Source: Sphingobacterium sp. UBA6711
Lineage (GTDB): Bacteria; Bacteroidota; Bacteroidia; Sphingobacteriales; Sphingobacteriaceae
Assembly (NCBI GenBank): GCA_002454415.1
Contig: DKIT01000067.1
Span: forward strand, 171,201 to 179,441
Direction of reading: 5' to 3'
Length of the DNA: 8,241 bases
Position numbers and translations under genes: made by a program. Below the pieces are notes generated by a model. The model did no database searches and was not told the DNA's origin. It saw nothing but the letters and a program-made list of their open reading frames with translations. Below are positions 1 to 7,178 of the stretch, in pieces. Each line of letters begins with the position of its first letter. The first letter of the stretch is position 1.

Positions 1-1574
1 AGACGCTCTTAGCGGGGGGCGGATATGTAACCGCCTATTTTGGCAAAACAACTCCAGAGGTGGATACCTATTTGGTAACAGTTGGATATAGCCAACAAGG
101 GACATCGTATATCCAAAAGGCAATCAATTATCTAAAGACCTTTAACAGGCAAAAATTAACGCGGGGCCTAGCAGCACATCGAAAATGGTGGACAGCCTAT
201 TATAGTGCATCTACTCTGACACTTCCCGATACGAACTATCAACGGTTTTACGATATGCAATTGTATAAACTTGCCTGTGCGACGAGGTCCGACAAGCCGG
301 CTATGGATTTGCAGGGGCCTTGGACCAGTCCAACTCCCTGGCCAGCCTATTGGCTCAACCTTAATATGCAGCTCGCTTATTCACCGGTTTTCAAAGCGAA
401 TCAGCTCGGTATTGCAAGCTCGCTAATCCAGATGATTGATCGGAATAAAGATCAGTTAAAACAAAATGTTCCGGCCGCTTATCGTTATAATAGTTTAGCA
501 GTTGGGCGCTCGTCCGGTCCAGATTTATGGAGTCCGGTTCTTTTAGCTAAAAATACGCCTCTTGAAAGTGCTTCCGATGGTGAGAAGGAATTGGGTAATC
601 TTGTCTGGCTATTGTATAGCTATCATCAATATTATCGGGCGACGATGTCGCAGGAGGTATACAATCGCTTATTTCCTCTTCTGAAGGAAGCTATAAATTA
701 TCCTTTACATTTATTGGAAAAGGATCAGGCAGGCAAATACCATATTGGCGTGAAAACCTATTCACCGGAATATCCTAAAGGCTACGCATATGATACAAAT
801 TATGATCTATCCATTTTAAAATGGGGGCTCAAAACGCTGCTTGAATTGGACGAAGAACATGGTGCAAAGGATGCGCTAAATCCTGTTTGGAAAGATGTTC
901 TGACTAATTTGAGGGAATATCCACAGGATGAGGATGGTTTTATGATCGCAAGCGATCTCCCTTATGGAGAGTCACATCGCCATTACTCGCACTTAATGAT
1001 GATTTATCCTTTTTATGATGTGAACTGGGATCAAATTGAAAATCGATCTGTTATAGAACGTTCTATCGCGCATTGGCAAAGTAAAAAACAATGGTTGCAG
1101 GGTTATTCATTTACAGGAGCGGCATCAATGTATGCCATGATGGGTAGAGGAGATTCGGCTTTGGCTTCTTTGGATATGTTATTACAAAAATACATCAAGG
1201 CAAATACACTCTACGCCGAGAGCGGTCCTGTCATAGAAACTCCATTAGCTGCTATGGCGAGCATACAGGAATTGTGCATGCAGTATTGGAATGGTGTATT
1301 ACGTGTGTTTCCTGCCGTTCCTCATAAATGGAAAGATATTTCCTTTACGAATTTTTTGGCCGATGGTGGGAATCTCATATCTGCGGAGCGTACACAGGGA
1401 ATAACAACGACGATTCAAATCAAAAGTCAATATGGTGGAAAATTACGTTTAAAATGTGATATCACAACACCGGATATAAACATTCAGGGTGGCGGAAAAT
1501 TTGATAGGGAACAGGACGGGACAATTATATTGGAGCTTAATAAAGGAGCAACTGCTCTAATTGGTTCGAATTAA
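1..1574 (+). CDS. GH95-like glycoside hydrolase, C-terminal part (5' end outside window)
   Basis: The reading frame is open from base 3 to a TAA at 1572-1574, giving 523 residues; the true start lies to the left. GH95 enzymes usually have about 750-800 residues, so roughly the N-terminal third is missing. Numbering from base 3, visible features are an LQGPW motif (residues 103-107), an N-x-N pair (N119, N121; bases 357-365) in the place where GH95 enzymes hold the two Asn that position the attacking water, an SPE motif (E256) at the expected general-acid region, an HRHYSHL block (325-331), and GPVIETP (408-414) followed by a beta-rich C-terminus. These fit the (alpha/alpha)6 barrel and C-terminal beta domain of GH95 (alpha-L-fucosidase/galactosidase). 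In classical GH95 the IDGNF motif carries the catalytic Asp; here it reads IETPL, with Glu instead. Sequence relationship is fairly clear, substrate is not. Presence of a signal peptide cannot be judged. It may be co-transcribed with the GH88 gene downstream. Confidence 0.75.
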   Translation, partial: TLLAGGGYVTAYFGKTTPEVDTYLVTVGYSQQGTSYIQKAINYLKTFNRQKLTRGLAAHRKWWTAYYSASTLTLPDTNYQRFYDMQLYKLACATRSDKPAMDLQGPWTSPTPWPAYWLNLNMQLAYSPVFKANQLGIASSLIQMIDRNKDQLKQNVPAAYRYNSLAVGRSSGPDLWSPVLLAKNTPLESASDGEKELGNLVWLLYSYHQYYRATMSQEVYNRLFPLLKEAINYPLHLLEKDQAGKYHIGVKTYSPEYPKGYAYDTNYDLSILKWGLKTLLELDEEHGAKDALNPVWKDVLTNLREYPQDEDGFMIASDLPYGESHRHYSHLMMIYPFYDVNWDQIENRSVIERSIAHWQSKKQWLQGYSFTGAASMYAMMGRGDSALASLDMLLQKYIKANTLYAESGPVIETPLAAMASIQELCMQYWNGVLRVFPAVPHKWKDISFTNFLADGGNLISAERTQGITTTIQIKSQYGGKLRLKCDITTPDINIQGGGKFDREQDGTIILELNKGATALIGSN

Positions 1575-1596
1575 TCGGTCAAATAAACAAATTTTA

Positions 1597-1781
1597 GAGG
1601 GGCCCGACAAAGAGGTAATTACATGGAATCAATAGATGCCTGAAAATAAAAACTGGCTAAAAGTGTAAAGCCATACGATGCATGCGACTATTCATGTTTC
1701 TAATGGCGGGGATATAGCAATGGGTAGCTGCCTTCGGAAGGCAAAACGGTAGAGTTCTATTTAATCACGATAAACAAATAA
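1597..1781 (+). pseudogene. Possible decayed 3' end of a lost coding gene
   Basis: No intact ORF exists between the two hydrolase genes, but protein-like stretches can be read in alternating frames. One frame gives EGPDKEVITWNQ (1597-1632), a TAG, then MPENKNWLKV (1636-1665) and a TAA. A second frame gives KPYDA (1668-1682). The first resumes with ATIHVSNGGDIAMGS (1684-1728), and the second ends with LPSEGKTVEFYLITINK and a TAA at 1779-1781, seven bases before the GH88 start. Joined in order they read like the last 60 or so residues of one protein, needing two in-frame stops and about three indels to be bypassed. The parent family is not recognised. The alternative is chance: choosing among frames over 185 bases allows over-reading, so this stays tentative. 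Confidence 0.35.
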
Positions 1782-1787
1782 AACAAA

Positions 1788-3038
1788 ATGAATTTCAAGA
1801 AACAATTTTTAATGCTGTTATGGGCCGCTTTGGGAACATCAGCGCTAGCACATGGACAAACGACAAAACCGAAGTTGTCAAAAGAATTTATTCAGCAACA
1901 GCTTGACGCTGCAGCAAAGCAGATAAAAGTTTTGGCAGACGAAACGCCCATTGAAAAATTTCCTAAAACCTTTGAAAAGGGGAAGCAAGTGTTTTCTTCA
2001 TCCAGCTGGTGGTGTTCGGGCTTCTTTCCGGGAACATTACTTTATCTATATGAAGGAACCAAAGATGGAGAATTGCTAAAAAAAGCAACGGAAAAGCTGA
2101 CGTACTTGGAAACTGAAAAGAACAATAAAGGTACCCACGATCTGGGTTTTATGCTGTTCTGTAGTTTTGGAAATGCGCTACGTTTGACGGGAGATACACA
2201 GAAGTATGAACCGATACTTCGTGTTGGCGCAAACTCGTTGGCCTCTCGCTATAGTTCAAAGACAAAAACGATACGCTCCTGGGATCATGGATCTTGGCAG
2301 TATCCGGTAATTATTGATAATATGATGAACTTGGAATTTTTGACGCAGGTATCTAAAATAACAGGGGATAAAAAATTTTATGATATCGCTGTGTCGCATG
2401 CAGAGACGACACTGAAAAATCACTTTAGAAATGACTATAGTTCTTATCATGTTATCGATTACGACAAGAATACAGGTAAAGCTATCGGAAAAAAAACGCA
2501 TCAAGGTGCTTTTGATGAATCAGCCTGGGCTAGGGGGCAAGGTTGGGCCTTATATGGTTATACCATGATGTACCGGGAAACGAAGAAAAAAGAATTTTTG
2601 AAGCAGGCGCAACACATCGCAGAATATATTTTAAACAATCCCAATTTGCCGACGGACTTAATTCCTTATTGGGATTTTGATAAAGATAAAATTGCCAAGT
2701 CCGATAAAATGTATCCAAATAAAGATTTACGTGATGTATCTGCGGCAGCGTTATATGCCTCGGCCTTATTGGAGCTTTCGCAGTATACGAAGGGTAATGA
2801 CGCGGCGAACTATTTTGATAAAGCGGAAACTATTCTTAAGAATCTATCTAAAGCACCTTATTTTGCCCCCTATGGCCAGAATGGAGGGTATATTTTAGAG
2901 CACAGTGTCGGCGCCTTACCGTTGAATTCAGAAATAGATGTACCGTTGACCTACGCCGATTATTACTATGTAGAAGCATTGGTTCGCTATCAGCGATTGT
3001 TGGCGGGAGAACCGATGATTAAAGAGATTAATAAGTAA
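1788..3038 (+). CDS. GH88 unsaturated glucuronyl hydrolase, secreted
   Basis: A complete 416-residue protein, normal in length for GH88. Family members hydrate the vinyl-ether bond of delta-4,5-unsaturated uronic acids at the non-reducing end of oligosaccharides produced by polysaccharide lyases, releasing the sugar acid as a keto form. The sequence has a signal peptide at residues 1-21 (hydrophobic core, likely cleavage after ALA), WCSGFFPG (75-82), HDLGF with D118 and IDNMMNL with D177. These two Asp match the catalytic pair of the Bacillus enzyme (D88 and D149), with nearly the same spacing. THQG (237-240) and WARGQGW (247-253) are further family substrate-site motifs. The paired Asp and these blocks favour GH88 over the related GH105. 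Periplasmic location is inferred. The ATG follows an A-rich stretch without Shine-Dalgarno sequence, usual in Bacteroidota. The gene lies 213 bases after the GH95-like gene with no clear terminator between, so one operon is plausible. The polysaccharide is unknown and no lyase is visible. Confidence 0.92.
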   Translation: MNFKKQFLMLLWAALGTSALAHGQTTKPKLSKEFIQQQLDAAAKQIKVLADETPIEKFPKTFEKGKQVFSSSSWWCSGFFPGTLLYLYEGTKDGELLKKATEKLTYLETEKNNKGTHDLGFMLFCSFGNALRLTGDTQKYEPILRVGANSLASRYSSKTKTIRSWDHGSWQYPVIIDNMMNLEFLTQVSKITGDKKFYDIAVSHAETTLKNHFRNDYSSYHVIDYDKNTGKAIGKKTHQGAFDESAWARGQGWALYGYTMMYRETKKKEFLKQAQHIAEYILNNPNLPTDLIPYWDFDKDKIAKSDKMYPNKDLRDVSAAALYASALLELSQYTKGNDAANYFDKAETILKNLSKAPYFAPYGQNGGYILEHSVGALPLNSEIDVPLTYADYYYVEALVRYQRLLAGEPMIKEINK

Positions 3039-3059
3039 GTATAGGCGATATCTTTAATC

Positions 3060-3099
3060 AACGGTGCTATCCAACTTTTTTGGATAGCACCGTTTTTTT
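3060..3099 (+). terminator. Strong rho-independent terminator after the GH88 gene
   Basis: A perfect 15-bp stem pairs 3060-3074 with 3080-3094 around a five-base loop (CTTTT), and seven T follow at 3093-3099. It lies 21 bases after the GH88 stop, in the right orientation to end the GH95-like/GH88 transcript. Read on the other strand, the hairpin is not followed by a T run, so it is a weaker candidate for stopping the convergent HTCS transcript. Confidence 0.93.
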
Positions 3100-3174
3100 A
3101 TGCTCTATACGATTGCCCCGACCCTCTTGTGATTTGTCGGAGCTAATGCCTAAAGTAATCCGTTTCTTGCTTGC

Positions 3175-6100
3175 CTAGTTTTTAGATGGCATCTCTTCGG
3201 AAGGATTATGCCCAAATTGTTTTTTGTATTCTTTACTGAAATATTTCCTGTCGGAAAATCCTACGGCGTACGCGACTTCACTAATATTCATGGCGGAAGC
3301 CAGGAGTTCTTTTGCTTTATTCAATCTGTAGGTTTTAACATAATTATTGAGCGATAAGTTGGATATAGCTTTGAGCTTTCTGTAAAGTATAGGGGCGCTC
3401 ATTCCCATTGTACGAGAGATAAAGTTAACATCAAAACCATCCGATAGGATGTGTTCTTCAATCAGTTTATTTAATGTTGAGATAAACCGCGCATCTAGTT
3501 CATTGTCGAAAGAGCTAGTTTTGACCTGAAATTCTTTGCTTTTTTTCTGACAGATAGAGATCAGGTTTTGAGCAGAAAGGAAAAGCTGTTTGTTGTCAAA
3601 GGGTTTTGTCAGATAGATGTTTGCTCCATGTTCCAAAGCTAAAGTTTGCGAGTCACTATCCGTTACCGCAGTCAATAAAATGAAGGGTATATGGCTCGTC
3701 GTAATATTTGTTTTAATCGCTTGACAAAGCTGGGCTCCGTTCATGTATGGCATCATCAGATCCGAAATAATCAGATCGGGAATATGTTCCTGGGCCTTCG
3801 TTAAGGCATCTTCGCCATGATCGGCTGTGATGATTATGTAAGTGTCCTGAAATAGATTGACAACTGCTGCCAAGAGCTCTCTGTTATCTTCAACAATTAA
3901 GATGCTTTGTTGCAAAGAAACATCCAGTGTACTTGGGCCTGGTATAATGATACCGTCTGTTTCTTTTACAGGCAATTCTATTGCTGATGCTGCGGTTTTT
4001 TGATTGGCTTTTTTGGGCAAGCTAACGGTAAATACAGTCCATTTTCCTTTTTCATCTTTTACGGTATGACAGCGGATTTCTCCTTCATGCTGTTCGACGA
4101 TTTGTTTGGTTAAAGCAAGTCCAATACCGGTTCCTATGGCATCTTGAGCTTGTTCTTCGCGATAATATTCTTCAAAAATTTTGAATTGATTGTCGGTAGC
4201 AATTCCGATCCCGTTATCGACGATGTTAATAGAATACGAATCATCATCTTCTATTAGATCCAGATAGACGGTACCGTATTCCGGTGTATATTTGATCGCG
4301 TTTGATAACAGGTTAAACATCACTTTATCAAACTGTACGGTATCTATGGCTTGTATACCTACAGGGTCTAGTTGTCTGATATAGTAGTTGAGATTTTTTG
4401 TTTTGGCCAGGTCATTGAGTAGGTAAAAAGTATCTTCGATATATTCGCGAAAAGAAATGTCCGTTTTTTTTAAGGAAAAGTGTTTGTCATCGAATTTTTT
4501 AAAGTCGAGCAGTTCATTTATAACACCGAGCAGTTTACTGGCATTCTTCTTTATACGTTTTACTTTTGTTTGAGTGGAAGCCAGGTTGGCGGTTTCCGAT
4601 ATAATTTCATCCAATGGGGATGTAATTAATGTAAGTGGTGTACGAATCTCGTGCGATATCTGCGTGAAAAATTTGATTTTCTTTTCTTGTTCTCGTTCAG
4701 AATTAATCAACATTTCGCGTTCTACAACAAATTTAATGATTAGGTGTACGCCTAATGTAAATAACCCGGCATAAATTAGGTAAGCCCACCAGGTTCTCCA
4801 GAATGGAGGTTTGATCTCGATAGTGATACGTAATGGTGTGCTGCTCCATATTCCATCATTGTTGCTGGCAAATATGGTCAAGGTATGCATTCCGGTGGGG
4901 ATGTTGGTGTATCTTACAGAAGGGGTACTTGTTTCAATCCAATCCTTATCGAAACCTTCAAGCTTGTAGCGATACTTGTTTTTTTGCGGTTTGATGAAAT
5001 TTGAACTTGAAAAATTAATTGTTATAAAATTTTCGTCATGCCGGAGTTGGAGCGAGTAGCTGTTAGGATCTTTACTTTGGTGTATACGGCCGTAATTTAA
5101 AGGTGCTTCTTCCAAAAAAATATTTCGGAAGAGGACAGTGGGCTTGTTCTGATTGAAAGCTATTTTTCTTGTATCTATAGAGACGACGCCGTTAAGTGTT
5201 GTTACGAACAAGGTTCCAGTTTTGCTGGCAAAGACTTTTGCGCCGAGCAAGTTCTTCACGGGCAAACCATCATATTGGTTAAGAAGGAAGTTGCTTTTTG
5301 TTTGTACATCATAACATATGAGTCCATTTTTACTTGTAAGCCACAGCTGATCATTGACAAGGATAGGCCAACCCAATGAATTATTGGGGAAGCGAGCCAC
5401 CTTGGTTAATTTCTCCTGTTGATCAAAACGATATAATTCTTCTTTTGAAACCAGCCAAATATCCCCATTTGGGTGAACGTAAAATCCGCTTACCTTGATG
5501 GAATCAGGCTGTTTTATGGGCTGGATTTTTGAGTCATGTGCTCTCTTCCGGTAGAGCATACCGCCTTGTAAAAAATAAATTTGTTGTTTATTGTCAGCTT
5601 GAATATCGTCGATTGTAGCATATTTTAATGCGGCAATATATTGTGGCGGTCTTCCGGGTTCGACAATATAAAGCCCTTTGTTGGTTCCAAGATAAATGTG
5701 GTGCGCCGGATCAACATAAATACTATAGACGTTGTTTTTTAGGTCTAGGCGGTCTTTTTCAAGATAAAAATGCTGTGTAATTCCCGATTGTGCATCAATA
5801 ATGGAATAACCACCTGTATACTGTGCTGCGTAAACTTTGTCATCTCTCACATAAAGATCTTTGATCAAGTTGGACTGGGTGAGTTTCGATAGGGGGGCAG
5901 TAATGCCTGTCGCTTTATCAATTTTATTGATTCCTTCTTCTTCTGTTCCTATCCAGTAAGCATAGTCTGATTCAGCAAAACTACCTGTAATATCGCTGCT
6001 GAGACGAAGGTGAGGAAAAGAACGTGTAGAATAATTCTGTAGTGGTATGAGGTTGGGATAAATGGCATTGATACCGCCAAAATAGGTTCCTATCCATGTG

Positions 6101-7041
6101 ATCTGTTGCCGATCGATAAAGATGTCATAAATAGAATTTTGGCTCAAAGAATTGTTGACCGATGTATTATGTTTATAGTTGACAAAATGAGCGGATCTGT
6201 TAAAAATGGAGAGTCCTTTTAAGGTACCTATCAGGAGTTCTCCATTTTTATTTGGAACAATTTTCCTGATATTATTGCTCAGTAAATTGCTGTTGGTTTC
6301 CCGGATGTTACTCCATTTTTTATCCCAGAGGTTGTATTGGAATATCCCATGCAATTTTGTTCCTACCCACAGTACATTTTTGTGAAGACACATTGCGCTG
6401 AAAATGCGTTCCTTTTGTGGTATCGGAGGGAACGCGAGATTTTGAATATTAAATATTTTTTCATTTTGCAATGAGAAAGTCTCAATGCCGTTAAAACTGG
6501 ATATTATATAATCACTGGGACCATTTTGGATGATTGATTGCACACGGGGGCGGGACAATATTTTTTTGAGCGTATAATTTCCTGCATGCGGAGTTGCGAG
6601 ATAAACCCCTCTATCTGTACATAGAAAGATTTTGTCTGAAAAAAACTGAATGTCTGAAACTACAATTTCTTCTTGAAATGGCTTTCCTTGTTTAAATACA
6701 GCATTGCGTTTATCAATATTAAAGATGAATAAATGTGAAGCAGTGGCTATAAAAAGATCATTTTTTGCATTAATGCTGATTTTATTAATGTAATCTACAT
6801 TTTTAAAAACGGTATCCTGCAATAAAATATTGGTAATATTTTGAGAATCATAGACGAATAGATTGGCCCCACCCCCAAACCAAAGTTTTCCTTGTCTGTC
6901 TTGGGCAATTGTCAATACAGCTTGTTTATCTAATACATTTTCCTGACTGAGTGTTTCAAACTTTAGATCCTGGGCATGGCAGATTGAAAAGATAGCTATC
7001 AACAGTAGAAATTGTCGCGATAAAATAGGCAGTATGCTCAT
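3175..7041 (-). CDS. Hybrid two-component system regulator (HTCS), sensor kinase-receiver-AraC fusion
   Basis: A complete 1288-residue protein that senses a glycan fragment in the periplasm and controls transcription from the same polypeptide. Order: signal peptide or N-terminal anchor (1-23); beta-propeller sensor of two-component-regulator repeats (about 24-635), with repeated blade motifs such as LWFGG, LWVGT, TWIGT, YWIGT and YLGTNKGL; Y_Y_Y domain (about 660-745); transmembrane helix (about 751-773); HisKA with phospho-acceptor H797 in SHEIRTPL; HATPase with N914 (N box), DNGIGIA (942-948) and GTGIGLAL (970-977); receiver domain (about 1045-1160) with acidic pair E1051/D1052, phospho-acceptor D1094 in SDLMMP, T1124 and K1146; C-terminal AraC-type helix-turn-helix (about 1185-1285). 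Every catalytic residue checked is present, so it should be active. Length is typical for the family. It is convergent with GH88 and divergent from the susC-like gene 137 bases away, its most likely target. The inducing sugar cannot be read from sequence. Confidence 0.95.
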   Translation of the reverse strand: MSILPILSRQFLLLIAIFSICHAQDLKFETLSQENVLDKQAVLTIAQDRQGKLWFGGGANLFVYDSQNITNILLQDTVFKNVDYINKISINAKNDLFIATASHLFIFNIDKRNAVFKQGKPFQEEIVVSDIQFFSDKIFLCTDRGVYLATPHAGNYTLKKILSRPRVQSIIQNGPSDYIISSFNGIETFSLQNEKIFNIQNLAFPPIPQKERIFSAMCLHKNVLWVGTKLHGIFQYNLWDKKWSNIRETNSNLLSNNIRKIVPNKNGELLIGTLKGLSIFNRSAHFVNYKHNTSVNNSLSQNSIYDIFIDRQQITWIGTYFGGINAIYPNLIPLQNYSTRSFPHLRLSSDITGSFAESDYAYWIGTEEEGINKIDKATGITAPLSKLTQSNLIKDLYVRDDKVYAAQYTGGYSIIDAQSGITQHFYLEKDRLDLKNNVYSIYVDPAHHIYLGTNKGLYIVEPGRPPQYIAALKYATIDDIQADNKQQIYFLQGGMLYRKRAHDSKIQPIKQPDSIKVSGFYVHPNGDIWLVSKEELYRFDQQEKLTKVARFPNNSLGWPILVNDQLWLTSKNGLICYDVQTKSNFLLNQYDGLPVKNLLGAKVFASKTGTLFVTTLNGVVSIDTRKIAFNQNKPTVLFRNIFLEEAPLNYGRIHQSKDPNSYSLQLRHDENFITINFSSSNFIKPQKNKYRYKLEGFDKDWIETSTPSVRYTNIPTGMHTLTIFASNNDGIWSSTPLRITIEIKPPFWRTWWAYLIYAGLFTLGVHLIIKFVVEREMLINSEREQEKKIKFFTQISHEIRTPLTLITSPLDEIISETANLASTQTKVKRIKKNASKLLGVINELLDFKKFDDKHFSLKKTDISFREYIEDTFYLLNDLAKTKNLNYYIRQLDPVGIQAIDTVQFDKVMFNLLSNAIKYTPEYGTVYLDLIEDDDSYSINIVDNGIGIATDNQFKIFEEYYREEQAQDAIGTGIGLALTKQIVEQHEGEIRCHTVKDEKGKWTVFTVSLPKKANQKTAASAIELPVKETDGIIIPGPSTLDVSLQQSILIVEDNRELLAAVVNLFQDTYIIITADHGEDALTKAQEHIPDLIISDLMMPYMNGAQLCQAIKTNITTSHIPFILLTAVTDSDSQTLALEHGANIYLTKPFDNKQLFLSAQNLISICQKKSKEFQVKTSSFDNELDARFISTLNKLIEEHILSDGFDVNFISRTMGMSAPILYRKLKAISNLSLNNYVKTYRLNKAKELLASAMNISEVAYAVGFSDRKYFSKEYKKQFGHNPSEEMPSKN

Positions 7042-7060
7042 GGTTATGGGGTATTTGGAT

Positions 7061-7068
7061 CAAATTTA
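7061..7068 (-). promoter_or_regulatory. Candidate -7 promoter element for the HTCS gene
   Basis: On the minus strand this reads TAAATTTG, an exact match to the Bacteroidota -7 consensus TAnnTTTG, about 20 bases before the HTCS ATG. A TTTG that could act as upstream element (7081-7084) is only 12 bases away, shorter than the usual spacing, so the -33 part is not convincing. The element lies inside the proximal copy of the direct repeat, which would let a bound regulator affect HTCS expression. This is consensus matching only. Confidence 0.35.
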
Positions 7069-7104
7069 AGATTTTACCCCCAAATATTTATGAATTTTAC
7101 CCCC
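7061..7104. promoter_or_regulatory. Direct-repeat operator candidate between HTCS and susC-like genes
   Basis: The 11-base unit ATTTTACCCCC occurs twice on the plus strand, at 7071-7081 and 7094-7104, with an exact period of 23 bases (about two helical turns). Each copy is preceded by CAAAT, at 7061-7065 and 7081-7085, with variable AT-rich spacing. C runs of this kind stand out in the surrounding AT-rich DNA. AraC-family domains commonly bind tandem direct repeats spaced by about two turns, and the site lies upstream of the susC-like start and next to the HTCS gene. I infer that it is the HTCS operator. A degenerate third ACCC follows at 7121-7124. Confidence 0.6.
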
Positions 7105-7123
7105 CTTAATTTGGTCATAGACC

Positions 7124-7131
7124 CATCTTTG
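7124..7131 (+). promoter_or_regulatory. Weak candidate -7 promoter element for the susC-like gene
   Basis: CATCTTTG differs in one base from TAnnTTTG and lies 47 bases before the susC-like ATG. No TTTG sits at the -33 distance; that position instead falls on the C-rich end of the distal repeat near 7100. A poor core promoter with an activator site over the -33 region would fit an HTCS-dependent promoter. An alternative with one mismatch is TTAATTTG at 7106-7113. Both are guesses from consensus. Confidence 0.25.
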
Positions 7132-7178
7132 GCTTAATAAACAACCAATTTTTAATTATAAAACTAATTTCCTAAAGT

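Noticed and set aside
60..62. GTG as start codon of the first gene
   Set aside because: The same frame stays open upstream to base 3 with protein-like sequence, and the homologous family is far longer, so this is an internal valine codon.
1730..1742. Small hairpin GCCTTCGGAAGGC as a terminator before GH88
   Set aside because: The stem is only five pairs, no T run follows, and the bases lie within the possible coding remnant.
2256..2898. Short ORFs inside the GH88 gene on both strands
   Set aside because: They overlap a clearly conserved enzyme gene, show no recognisable domain, and are shadows of its coding frame.
3118..3140. CCGAC/GTCGG inverted repeat as an HTCS terminator
   Set aside because: Five-pair stem with a 13-base loop and no T run on the minus strand; likely chance.
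4574..4774. 66-residue plus-strand ORF inside the HTCS gene
   Set aside because: It is antisense to the conserved kinase and membrane segment, with no start signal or domain of its own.
7052..7086. TATTTGG/CCAAATA inverted repeat near the HTCS start
   Set aside because: Seven-base AT-rich arms with a 21-base gap are expected by chance here, and the direct repeat explains the region better.
7117..7127. Third copy of the operator repeat
   Set aside because: Only ACCC and a few flanking bases match at a 22-base offset, too weak to call a full copy.
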